From the NCBI RefSeq assembly GCF_000972845.2, contig NC_040013.1, positions 4,206,642 to 4,270,641 of the forward strand: a stretch of DNA of 64,000 nucleotides. Direction: 5' to 3'. The translations under genes were made by a program, and so were the position numbers. This stretch comes from Larimichthys crocea (lineage: Eukaryota; Chordata; Actinopteri; Sciaenidae). Shown here in pieces: positions 11,996 to 24,275 of the stretch. The notes under the pieces were generated by a model. It was not told the origin of the DNA. It ran no database searches and saw only the letters and a program-made list of their open reading frames with translations. How positions within the stretch are numbered: position 1 is the first letter of the stretch; each line of letters opens with the position of its first letter.

Positions 11996-14620
11996 ATCCT
12001 ACATCTAAGTTTATTTCCCCCAGGTTTCTACTATAACTGTTTCCAAGACAAAATGCTTATTAAAGTCTGCCAAATCTATTTGTTTACTCTATCCTGAATC
12101 TGTCATTTTCAGCAAGAAATCAAATTGCCATGGTAATTTGCAAGTGTTTTGTATCAAGGGCACTGGAACTGGAAACCTGCCCGTGTATTCAGGTAATTTA
12201 CAGACAGCTGAAGCTGTTTTCTGCCTCACAATCAGAGTTGTAAAATCTCAACCACAATGATGTCTTTCTAAACAAACAGCATAACATCTCACCCACAATG
12301 CAGGCAGCCCGTCACTGAGCCAACTGCTCCAGCTGTGCTCCAGTAGCCCAAGGCCTTGTGCGGCTTTGCTGTGCCGTGATCGGTGATCAGCAATAATAGA
12401 GATGCTCTCAAATGTGGAAATCAATAGGAGCCACGTAAGCTCTGTTTAGAGCGAGCCACACCCTTCACTGCTGTAGTGTGTGTAGGATATGCCTGCTGCA
12501 GATGGGTTCTGATCACCAGCGGGGCAGTCGGTGCCAATGTGAGGCACTCTGAACAGAACTCCTGCTGGCGACATAATGGAACCCAAATCAGACCATCAAA
12601 TAGGGACAGCAGGCTGCAAATAACACTGCACACACACACACAAATACAAACTGAAGAGAAATACATCAATAGCTCCTCAAGAAAACCACCCATCTGTCTC
12701 ACAGCAAACATGTATTACTTGAAATCAGCTTTGCACACGCAGGGAACAGATTAACGCTAATGGTGTGACGGGAACAAAGGGATTGCTGCCTTTCTTCCCC
12801 TTCAGTTTCTTGGGCTCTTTAACTGTAGGTGCCATTGCCTGGTTTCCCAATGTGACCCAGAAATGTCATGTGTTGACCAAGGTTTCAGACATGTGCTTCT
12901 GCCATCGCTTGCAAATCTCTGCCACTACACTTTCAAGGTGACACAGTCGATTCACCGGGTACACAAAATGTCAACTGCTTAATTTAATATCCTGGGATAA
13001 CTGTCGGCCATGACAAATTAGCCGGGAGAACGGCTAAAAAAAAAGAAAGAAGTGAAATGGAGTGATTGCTGCTTTGGGCCTTCTGCCCTTCAACTTGACA
13101 GGCTGAAAGCCACTGTACAGCACAATGGAGGCTGCACTTAATTAAATCTATTTCCGAAGTGAGTTTCTACCCATCTTCGTGCATCTCCCTGCAGGTACAC
13201 ATCTCTTTCCCAAAGGACTGAAAAGGTCTGAGGTCGGTCCTCATAGCGGTGGCGGTATAGGGGCATTACACCCATCGCCTCGGGGCAAACATAAGCCTCT
13301 GGCCCCAGGGTCATGATAGAATCATGACACAGCTGTCTGTCTGTTACCATCTCCAAAATCTAATATAACCAAACTCTAAAACCAGCAGCCACCCTTGACC
13401 TACATCGATCAAGTGTGTTTCTGTGAGAAGAAACAGTGACAGAGTCATTTTTCTTCACACCGAGCAAAAGATTTCTGCATTAATCCGGCTAATCGATGAA
13501 AAAAACGTTGCTTTTTGTTGAACTATATGCTGACTTAGGAAGCTTTTGTAGAACAACCCCAGTCCAAATCTACAGCTTTTTTATGTTAACTACACAAGCC
13601 ACATCAAAGGTGCATGTTAAGCACTTATGCAAGTCAAATTGAGGCACCTTACAATCTGCATGTAGGTAGACGCGGTAAAATATTTATGATCCATTGATGT
13701 ATTCCTCCCTAAGGATGTTGGAGACTCCGGTGATTGCTGTTTCATCTAAAGCCCTTAATTAGCCCATTAGATTAGATGGCGTTAATGAGAGCAAATTAAA
13801 CTGATCATTCTTTGTGGAGCCGGCAATTAAAGGGTAAATGTTTCATTATTCAGTGAGTGGCGACAATGAGAGCCAGGTAAAATGCAGGTTGGCTGGTAGA
13901 TGCTTCAGCGTGAGAGACATTGTAGTACTCTCTCACGGCTGCGAAGGAATCGATTAGGCGGCTCACATCAAACTGGCAGCCAGCGCAGGACTTCAGATTG
14001 GAAAAGGTCATAGTCAGGTGTGTGGAATCAATGCTGAGCTCTCTGCATTCAATGTGTCTCACATTATCTGGGCTGGGGGGGGGATGGTTTAACGTTTTCT
14101 AAAAACAATTACCAGAAAGACAAAGAGAAGCTTCAATAAAGAAGGTCAGGGCTTGTGATCGCGGAGGCGTCGCGTGGTGCACATCCATTGTGACAGTTAA
14201 AGAGAAACAGAAGGGAAAAAAACAGATATTGCTCATTTATCACAAACAGATGAAACAGCACAATAGTGGCAAGCTGTGGGGTCACGCGGTGACATGCTGT
14301 CACAATACACTGTTTGGCAGAAAGGGAATTCAATTTTCTTTCCGCTACGTGCATGTCCACCATAACTGACGGTTTTCACAAGGCAAACAGAGCAATGGAA
14401 AGTGATAAACCAGCAGATAAAATGGCAATGTGCCCACAGCTCATTCCAAGCACGTTAATTCTAATGTTAGAAAAACCATGTCACACTCTTCCGCTATGAT
14501 TTATAGCCCGATTTGTCACATGGATGCAGCTAGCAGCATACTTGCATTCTTATTAGCATCTTAAGAGTCTTGAGATGTGAGGATCTGAGAGGGTCAGGGT
14601 GCTAAACTGATTTCCGTGCC

Positions 14621-14656
14621 CCCTCTCTCTCTCTCTCTCTCTCGCTCTCTCTCTCT
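14621..14656 (+). repeat. (CT)n microsatellite
   Basis: CT dinucleotides with a single CG interruption near 14643; polypyrimidine mirror-repeat type, able in principle to form triplex DNA. Confidence 0.95.
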
Positions 14657-16144
14657 TGACTAGATCCTTGGCTCTGCTCTGCCTGAGCATTGCGCACGAA
14701 CCCGACAGCCACAGGGGCTGACTCTCAATTAAAGTAGGCATTAATTACTTAAAAGAGCTTTAATCAATCAAGGCCAGATGGTGAACCTGAAAAAGAGAGC
14801 AAACTCTAGGCTGCGGAAGTGCTTTCCAAGTGTGACTAGACTAGAGGTGGCTTATGACGAAATACCCACGATGGTTTCTAGAGTATGTTTTCTGCAACCA
14901 AGCTGCGATCTCGGCTGAATCTTTCACACGTCGACTGTCACAAACTTCATACGAATCATTAAAACGCTATCTGATACAGAAGGGTGTCCAATATAGCTCA
15001 TGTAGAACTAAAACTCACTTTTTAAATACAAATTATAGGTCCTGATTATACAAAGCTAATGCCAATCGAATAAACAGCCCTGACCATATGTGTCCCTGAT
15101 GTGTTTAGCCCAACAGTGCCGACATAAGAGGCTACTTGGCCCTACTCGCTGTACTCTCCTGGCCCGAGGCACCACGTCCTCCATCTTCATTTGTACTCCC
15201 TTAATTGGCTTTGACAGTGAACTCAAGCATGCCTGAAAAATACTCTCCTCTTGGTAAACACTGACTGAGAGACACATGTTCTCAACATGGGAAAACAAGG
15301 CGTCTCCATTATGGGTAGTCATGTCCGGCTGACCTTCTCCACGACAGTCCGAGCTTCACATCGCAAACGTTGCTGTCGCCACGTCGGGTTTTTAGGGGGA
15401 CGGCGAAGGCAACATCCCATTCACAAGCTGTTCAAAGTGGCATTTTCTGAGGTGTGAAACATTGACTGCCATGCACAAGAAGCATTTTTGAGCCTGAGAG
15501 GTGTTTTATGGTCTTGGTTATCAATGCTTGCAGAGTTTGAAGATCCCGAAGAGTCCAACAAGTCATTACCCCCCTTGCGCTGTCACACAGTAGGCACATC
15601 TCCTCGTCAGTGTCAGCACTTGTGTTGGGTTCATTAGCTTGCTCTGGCCTTAGTGGGAAGTTGCTTCATCAAACAAGAGTCAGCAGCACAGGCTGCCTGA
15701 CAGTGTGGCTTCTCCAGAGCTGCCCTGCAATACTTCAAAAGACTCCCAGTCAGCCTTTATGGAAAGCTCTAATGAAAAGCATGGCATGAGCCCCCAATGC
15801 TTTTGATTCTGCTAGTAAGGAGTCATACATGATTGAGTAAAAGGCAAGCTGAATCACAGATAAGATACTGAGAAGCTGAAAGGACTGAAGAAAGAGGAGG
15901 GCCGGGTGAGGAAAAACAATGATGATGTAGCCCAAAGGGTTCGACATACGCTTAAAAGAAGGAGGAGGTGGAAAGATAGAGGAAGAGGGTGAGAGAGAGA
16001 GAGAGATATAAAGGTTAGCACATGAAGGAGACACAGTGATGCCTCTTGTTATTCCATCCTGGTGTACTGTACATGTCTACTGACATCCAGGCTATCAGAG
16101 CTCTTTATTGTGTATGACCTGTTTCTCCTTCCCATGGTCCCAAT

Positions 16145-16177
16145 GCAGCAGCAGCAGCATCAGCAGCAGCATCAGTA
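16145..16177 (+). repeat. Short (CAG)n/CAT trinucleotide tract
   Basis: CAG units interrupted by CAT, giving short poly-Gln, poly-Ser or poly-Ala frames. No coding context is seen. Confidence 0.85.
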
Positions 16178-19100
16178 TACCGGGCTGTTGTGGCTGCAGC
16201 ACGGCTGCTTTGCCATGCTTGTGCACGCGGAGATCTCCCCAGCGATTACCAGATAAATGCACTTTAATTCACAACACATGCAGGGAGGGTTTATATATAG
16301 ACTCGCTAATTCCCCCTCGGCCACACTGCAATATGAACTCCATGCTGCACCAATTTAAGTGTGTGATGAGTCTCGGGCGGACAGGCTCTTCTACTTATCA
16401 TATATATGACATGCTCCAGCACATTGCTGGGGCAGGGAAAATATCAGAAGCTAAAAAAAAAAGTTAGATTATGGTTGGACCAGTGTGGATTTTTCATTGT
16501 TAATGAGGAGAGTCGTTTTCAGGCCCGCTCGCCTATTGGGAATTATCGGTCAATCCCAGATGTAGTTGAGCCAAACGGCAGTGCCATTTTCACGGAAGAT
16601 GTCACACCCGGGGCGGAAGAAAACATCTATTTTAACAAGCGGGATGCCGCCAAAGCGCATTTAGGCGACACAGCACTCACTCTTTTAGACTGAAATGCAG
16701 ACAGTCAAGTCCCATAATAGAGATAATTGGCAGAGTTCTGCTGAATGGAGGTGTCAGCCTCCGATAACACCGAGTGGTCTTGTAACACATCTGCACAGTC
16801 TGTGTTAGCTCATTAGACTGCAAGTTCCCTCGGCATTCTTTGGCCATCACCACGCATCATTAATTGCGTCCGCTCGCTAATCGCGTTAGCTGTATTTCAC
16901 TGGCTTTGATATCTTTGTCTATGCACGCTGCGTGACTCGATGGCCTGTCCAGGACTAACATGACATGAGCAGGTTTCCCTCCGTACCACCTGTGGTCACG
17001 AGTGTACAATCCAAAAAAAAGTTAATATGTTAATTGAAACTCCTGTGGCAACTGGTCTCAACATAAAAGTGAACACACACACATACAAACACACTCTCTC
17101 ACACACACAGCAAGCCAAATAAAACTACTCGCTCAGAGCTATGAGTCATACTGTGGGTGCCAACAATCAATGGGGCTCACCGCACCCAGCTGCCTGTAGT
17201 AGCAGAATGTATTAATTTTCTCATTTAGAAACAAATATATACTACAAATAGATTAATGGTGTTTGATCAGCCTGGCAGAGCGACGCCAATTAGTATGCAT
17301 GGATGGCAAGAGACATGACGCTTGAGTGCTGTTCTAAAAGCATATGGCAGCTACTAAAGTCTTGTCGGATTAAAATGAGATGACTACTACATCTCACGCC
17401 TATATTCAAACACACCCAAAGAGGAGAGTTAAAAAAGTTATAGAGATATAGAGCGAGAGAAAGAAAAAGAGGATAGAAGGTGAAGCCGGCGCACAAGCGT
17501 AGAAAATCGAGGCTATGGTGAGCTTAGGACCAGGGAGAGGTGAAAGTGGCTCTCATTTCATACTACACAGAGTTTGGCAATTACTGGTGACAGCGCCTCG
17601 CACCAAGACGGGGAGAAGATTGATCCGGACAAGCAAGACCCTGTTTGCTTTGTTAAAAGTAATTAATCACTGAGGCCACAGAGGAACGGTGCCTCGAGTG
17701 CTACGCAGTTCTGCTGAGTGTGTTGGTGTGTAGCCATATGTGAATATAAGTACATAAGCGTGTCCCGGCATACATTTCTTCGCACATGTCAGAAACGGCT
17801 GAAGTGAGAGGAGGGGAGAAGAAGAAAACGATGGAGTAGGCCGACGAAGAGAACTTTGGGAAAAAGGGAAGAAAAAAAAACAGGCAGATGGAGGAAAGGA
17901 AAGGAAGGAACATGCGCACACTGCACCCATTTATTCACATGCATGCACTCAAGAGGGCCGGTAGTGCAATCCATCATAAGAGTCCTATCCACAGCCACTG
18001 AGCAGAGAACTACAGTAAAGGGGAGATGTGGGTAGAAATGCAGAGAAAATACGGAACAATTCTTCTTCCTCCTTCTTTCACTTTCACTTTTCTCTTCAAG
18101 CGAAATGGGAGTTACATCTTCCGCTGCAGGTTACACACACCTCCTCCGTAATGTGAAGCAAACAACATTCACCACGTTTCATCGTGACCATTCACCCCCC
18201 CTCTCCCTAAATCAATTTTCTCTCTGAAAAGAAAAACCGGAGTATTTCAGCAACATCATTAAAAGCAATTTCCACATCCATCATATTTTTAATTGCTCGC
18301 ACAAACAATTTTTAATTGAAAGAGGAATCTAAAAGTGCCTTTTTTTAAAAATCCCATTAGGCACCCCACCCCTGCTCATGATTACAGTGATTCAAGAGAT
18401 CCTGTGTATGCTCACTGGTAATGCCTCCTGTACTCTCTTGTTACCTTTCTGCTGCTGGACTGTTATCTAGCTGTCAGACCAAATAGGCTGTAATTATGGT
18501 TAGTGTAATAGTGTAAATTGTTGTGCTTGTTGAAAATATAAAGGCTAAGAGAAAAAGCTCAGAGTGAAAACACATTGTGCATACTGTAAATCCCATTAGA
18601 TCACACACACACTCACACACACGCTGCCCTGAAGCTCTCAGTGTTATGAACCACACTCCCTCCTCCCCACCCTTCACACTGCAGTGATAACAGCAGCGTG
18701 AGCCCAGAGCCACAGGGACACAAGCATGATCAATAAGAGTACACACACAAACACACACACACACACAAAGACACAGGGGAGTCCAGTGATCCCACCATAG
18801 CTGGGGGTCTTAGGGGAATAGGCGTCACTGGGTGATGGGAAAATTGGATGTGAAATTGTGAGTGGAGTGGCAAAGAAAAGACAGAAGGGTAGAGAGCATG
18901 AGAATACTATGGGTGTTCTCCAGTGTCATGTTTCTATCCTTAAGCTAGAGAGTTAGAAGGGCAGCAGCTGCGGCAGAGAAATGGCCACTCGTTGTGAAAG
19001 CGCTCATTGAAGTGTTGGCCGTGCAGCCGCAGGCCTGGACACTAATAGAAACAGAAGCCAGGGACGCCTCTGTGTCAGTGCCTCAGCTGAGCAGAATACT

Positions 19101-19846
19101 AAATTCTCCTCTCGTGCTAATGATTACCCCGAGCAAGGTGCAGGTCCGCAACACCACTTTGCAAATGAACATCAGCAAACCTGCAAATTCAAATTAGCAC
19201 ATTGTCCTGGACCCCAGACGGTCTACGCTCACAGCTCCGCGGTGTGATACCTAGAGGACACAGTTTGACTAATAAGAGGAATGATTTTAAAAGCCAAAGC
19301 TAAATACTGAAGGCTTTGTGTCTCCTTGTGCCGCACTTCTCCTGTGTCCTCTCTGTATTAATGCAACAGTTTGTCTGAGCACAAACCCACAGGGTTCGGG
19401 GGGGTTTTAGGAAGAGATGTGGCGTGATAAATGGTGCACAGGCACTGACCCCCCTTATATCGCAAAGGTGTATGAATTACCTATCAGCCTACCCAGGGAG
19501 TGATGACCCCAGTCAGCGTCGCCAAGCCCACCGCCATCATTTACCGAGCCACTAGCCCCTGTTTGAGACCCCGCTATAAGTTCCACACACACACACAACC
19601 TCTGAACCATTTAAGGAGGACTCATAACTTATCGTTAGATGGCACTGTGCGTGAGTGCTGTTCTATTACTTAACGACAATACAGATATTGAAGCATATTA
19701 TATCATGCTTACTGAGGTAATTATAAAAGATGAGCAGAGAGTCCCAACGCTCTCACGTCAGTTTGGTCTAATGCTGTGTTTACCTGCAGTTTGTAAGCCC
19801 ATATTAGTCTTTATATGTCAGCACACTACAGGAGCACACGGTTTCA

Positions 19847-19882
19847 TTTCTTTCTTTCTTTCTTTCCTTCTTTCTTTTTTTT
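19847..19882 (+). repeat. (TTTC)n tract
   Basis: TTTC units followed by a T run; low-complexity pyrimidine sequence. Confidence 0.85.
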
Positions 19883-20689
19883 TGTGCTTATATTCTGCAA
19901 AATATGTTACTGCTCCCTGCACTGGAAAATATGTTACAATGTATTTCCTAACTATTTCCTAGCACTATCCTCCCTGCATCATTTATCATGTTGTGGCATT
20001 AAGATAACATCCTGCACTAAGCCATCTTCTAGTGCTACTCTATGAATAAACTTCCTAATATCAGCCAGTGATGGCTCATTATGCTGGCCTATCATGCTGG
20101 GCCTCTTTTAAAGCGTTTTCTCTCTTGGGTAAAAAAAAAGCTCCATGCTTTTTTCTGTGCTGCTGGATTAAGCATCCTGTTTTAAACATTTTTCAGCTGC
20201 TTTTTTTTTTTTTTTTTTCCACCCCCAGAGCCCGTGGAGATGAAGAGAGCTTTGGAGTGTTCAGAGAGAATTTCATTCAACCTGTAGTGCTTCATGTTCC
20301 CTCAAGAGAGTTTTCCTTTCCTCTGTCAGGGGTCTGAAAGCTAAACAACCCTGAGGAGAGGGCCAGGGAGCCGCTCATCTACTCTACAAACATGGTAAGC
20401 GCAGACATGGTGGAGCAGCGGTTTGTTTACAAGGCTAACTATGCAGATAGATCACTCCTGATCACTCTGAGAGAGGTCCTCTGAAGGGGTCACGTGATGA
20501 GATGTTCACAGACAGACATAATTACAGTACACAGCAGACACAGAGAGTGGCCGATGACTAAAACAAAGTCATCGGACGAAACTAAGCTCACTATATCTGT
20601 TGAAATCCTCTCTATCAAATATAAAAAAACACAAAAAAACATGAAGACATAAACAATCGGATTGTATCCAACAATCTTTGGATGTCTTT

Positions 20690-21300
20690 AAAGGAGCAAT
20701 ATGTGAGATACGGCCAGAATTATAGTTCCAAAGATGAACTAACATTATCAACAAGATGTGAAGACATCAGTTATGTCTATATAACTACTGAAACACTTCC
20801 TATTGGACTAGCTGGTACTTTCTTGGAAAACCACTTATGGCTCAAGAGGCAACAGCGAGTCACTGTAGCGTTCAGTCTGCCCTCAGTCCAACACGAGGAC
20901 GGCGAAGTGCAGAACCGTGCAGGGAAGAGGGAGCTGCTGCTGCTAGCCGACAGACAGCCTCAGCTCCAGAGGAGAGACCGAGGGGCAGAGCCGGAGCTTC
21001 TTTCTTGAAGAATCGACACTCGGAGTCACGCCAGATTCCGCTCTGATGCAGAGCTGTTACCAGCAGGAGGACAGCCCAGAGTTTATTTTTTAAACTTTTG
21101 GGATTAAAAAGTGGATTTATCGTCTCTCTGGCTCCTCGACCCGTCTGCAGCGGTGGTTTGCAGCTGCGGTGATACTTCTTTATATTTATACAGAGATAAG
21201 ACAAAAAAATGAGACTGCTGTGAGAGAGAAATAAGTCAGGAAGTTGGACTACCTGGAAAGAAAATCCATAAAAATACTTAATTCTAACTACCACTCATAT
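20690..21300. repeat. Probable dispersed repeat of about 600 bp
   Basis: Starts AAAGGAGCAATATGTGAGAT, then TAGTTCCAAAGATGAACTAA and AACAAGATGTGAAGACATC, text I associate with a repeat family of percomorph fish. The middle (20880-21060) is GC-rich and open in several frames, giving 108- and 140-codon frames without recognisable domains. I found no terminal inverted repeats. No second copy lies in this window. Confidence 0.4.
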
Positions 21301-23426
21301 TTTAAGTTATTCTAAGTTAGCACAGCCTTCATGATGTAGTTATTTTGATCCATTTATTGTGAGCTAAATCTGTTTATTGTGTGTTCATACTTGCGTAAAA
21401 AAGCTTGCTGTACATTTTTAAGGACATCGCAACGTTGATATAAGAGCATGTGGCCAGGAATTACACATTACACCTTGGTATGTTTTGTGTGTGGTGTGTG
21501 TGTGTGCACGTATCCATATACGAGCGTGCATGTGCGTGTGAGCGCGCCCCTTCTATCACTGAATCGTCTTATTAAACCCGTTGCCTGGAGAGACCAGAGC
21601 AATTACTCACTCCCTCACAACACCTTTTGGACTTTGGGCCACATTGGATGTGCTGCTCCAAATGTCACACACCTTAGCTGGCAATTAAACACCACTCTCC
21701 CTCAGTGCCTGTTTTAATGGGCTTCCACTACTAAAAATAAAAGCTGTGAGGTATTCTCATATCACATTACCCAAAAGGGTATTTGTGTTTTCATGGAGCA
21801 TAATTTAAACATAATTTGCAGTAATTCTCAAGTTATTAAGCTCAATTAGAGCGACATGATATCTCTGTATTGCATCAGTTATATGAAAATATTTACATAA
21901 AGATATGGGTGGCTTGTTATATTTGACTGGCATATGCAGGCTACACTTTGTGTTGCTACAGTTTTTCTGTCTTTGAAATTTCAGCTTTCGTTTTCGCAGA
22001 AAAACTGTTTTGTTGCGAACACAAATGATATCAATACGGACAGTACTTTAAATGTGACTCCTGACTTTGCATATTCTCTGTGTCACGAGTGCAGACACAT
22101 TAGGTGATAATTGCCTACAACAAATCAAAACATGAGGTCAGAGAGCAGCCGCACTTAATGCAAACACCAGCTAGGTCAAAGTTCGACAACACTTTCCTGT
22201 CAAGGCTCATTCAGCGAGAGCGAGTCACATCCACCGTCTCCATCTATTCCGTTCACCCCAGTGTCACTCTGCAATGCGTAAAGTCCAATTAATAGACGAG
22301 TATCTATGCGGGCGTGTCACAATGGCAGCTGCCTTACCCCCTCCTTCTTCCTGGGCATGGCTACAACGGGTGCTCAGTGTTTATGTCACCTCTTAATTGC
22401 ATTTTTCCCCCATGGTAGAGGTATGGCTTTGTGCAGACGCCCCAAGGAAGAAAAAGAAGGTCAGGCTGCCAATTTGGAGCTGGCAGGTCGAGAGTAGAGG
22501 CAGCACTTAGTTTCGCTTGAGAAGAGAATGGAGGGCTGCTGCTCATCTATGGAAACCAGGACAAACAAAAGAGATAAGTGAAGGGGAAAGGAAGACAAAT
22601 CCCCCTCCTCTCTTTGCGGTCTTCAGGCTCTGGGAGAGTGACGCCAGACTTACAGAGAAGTCCCTTGTTGCACAGCTACCTGTGATTGAACAGGGACAAC
22701 ACAGAGCAAGAGGGATGGATTTTCAGGAGGACATTTTAATGTCCTGTACCACTGAGGATATGCATCGCAAACACACTAACCATTTAGATAAGGTGTGTGC
22801 CAAAGAGGAAAACCCATTTTACTCCACATACCAGCACAATTAACTAATTTACCCCCGTTAAAGCCAATGAACTGTTAAAAGCTATGACCCACGTCATTCA
22901 TTTCATTTAAGAAATTAAAGGCCATGTTGACATAAACAGAAAAGTGTCAAATGGCTACTACGTCACACTTAATCACATGCTATGACCTCGACTTAAAGCG
23001 GCTTTAAAAGTCACTTAAATAAAAAACAGTGAACTGTTTGTGATGTAGGTGATGCTCTGTATCCTGTTTGCAGAGGAAATACATTTCCCAAGCATCCCAA
23101 AGTCAGAAGGAGATTTTAAATAAAAATAAATAAGGAATAAAGTAGATGAATGCAGGGCACTGCCCCTCATTGTTAAAGGAGAAGAAAGCACCGCAATCAT
23201 AAAGGATTCCACAGCGAGCAAAAGAAAAGCCGTGCTTACACTGCCTTAATAACAAATGGCCTTTCAGCAAAGTTAAGAAACGCGTGCCCCAGTTGCTACC
23301 ACGCGTTCTCTGACTTGAACAGATACGGTTTGACAAAGAGCCAGCAAGTGAGTGAGTGGACTTTTTTTTTGTTTCTTTCCATTTCTGAATAATTTCCATT
23401 AAACCACCTCAATGTGGCAGCAGTGG

Positions 23427-23518
23427 AGGTGAGGGGGGAGGGGAGGAAAGGGGAGGAAAAAGAGAAAGAGCGAGAGAAAGAGAGGGTGAGGGAGAATGGA
23501 AAGATAAGGGGAAGAGGT
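23427..23518 (+). repeat. Polypurine block with G-runs
   Basis: About 90 bases almost wholly G and A, starting with runs GGGGGG, GGGG and GGGG, then AGAAAGAG-type sequence. It may adopt triplex or quadruplex structure; no gene is associated. Confidence 0.85.
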
Positions 23519-24253
23519 AGTTAAGAGGTAGGCAGTTTGAGGCTGCGCACACACACACACACGGAGAGGATAAGATTAGGGCCAACAGTATATATTTCAC
23601 TAGTGCACTCTGTTTGAGCCTCGCCAAAAGTAGCACCTATAAAAAAAAAAACAGGAAAAAAGAATGAATATAATTTGCTTGTGACGACAAATCAGTTCCA
23701 GTGAAACTACTCTTTGACCAGGCCCCTCTATAGCACCGAGAGGAGGGGGACCATTTTAAAAAAAGCAGGCAGTATAATCTCTATAGATCCCCCCATTTGC
23801 ATTCCAGTGTGTCTGGGTCAAACTGTCAGTCTGTCTCTCACAAGCACGCGGTCACAATCCAAAGTGTCACTGCACCAAGTCGGGAGAACATGGCAGCTCT
23901 GGTCGGGAGTTCATCATGGGTCAACAACTGGGTCCCACCCAAGGGGACGGCAGCTATTGTTTATGAAAAGGGATCTTTTCTGTGAGCAGTCAGCCGTGAC
24001 AGTCTGGTCTATTAATGCAGATGTATCTACATTACACAAGGGTGGAGGTGGTGGACTAATTGCCAATTGATGCGATTGAATCGTCATATTTCTTCTGTCG
24101 GGGTATACAGCGATTCATCATGCTCGGTGGAGAACGAGTGGAGTGAAGGATGGAAGAGAGAGGAGGCAGGTAAAAGGGCGAGGAAGTTAGGTCACATATC
24201 AAAATCAAACCCATCACTCCAATGGTGACCCATCTGACCCTCACTACTACCAC

Positions 24254-24275
24254 CACACACACACACACACACACA
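24254..24275 (+). repeat. (CA)n microsatellite
   Basis: Eleven CA units after a CTACTACCAC stretch. Confidence 0.95.

Noticed and set aside
13138..13356. Minus-strand 72-codon open frame with protein-like composition (MTLGPEAYVCPEAMGVMPLY region)
   Set aside because: It reads plausibly, but there is no acceptor or donor fitting a ttc28 phase, no recognised domain and no start context. A frame of this length is expected by chance in 64 kb.
20872..21294. Overlapping 140-codon minus and 108-codon plus open frames
   Set aside because: Both lie inside a probable dispersed repeat, lack domains and overlap on opposite strands.
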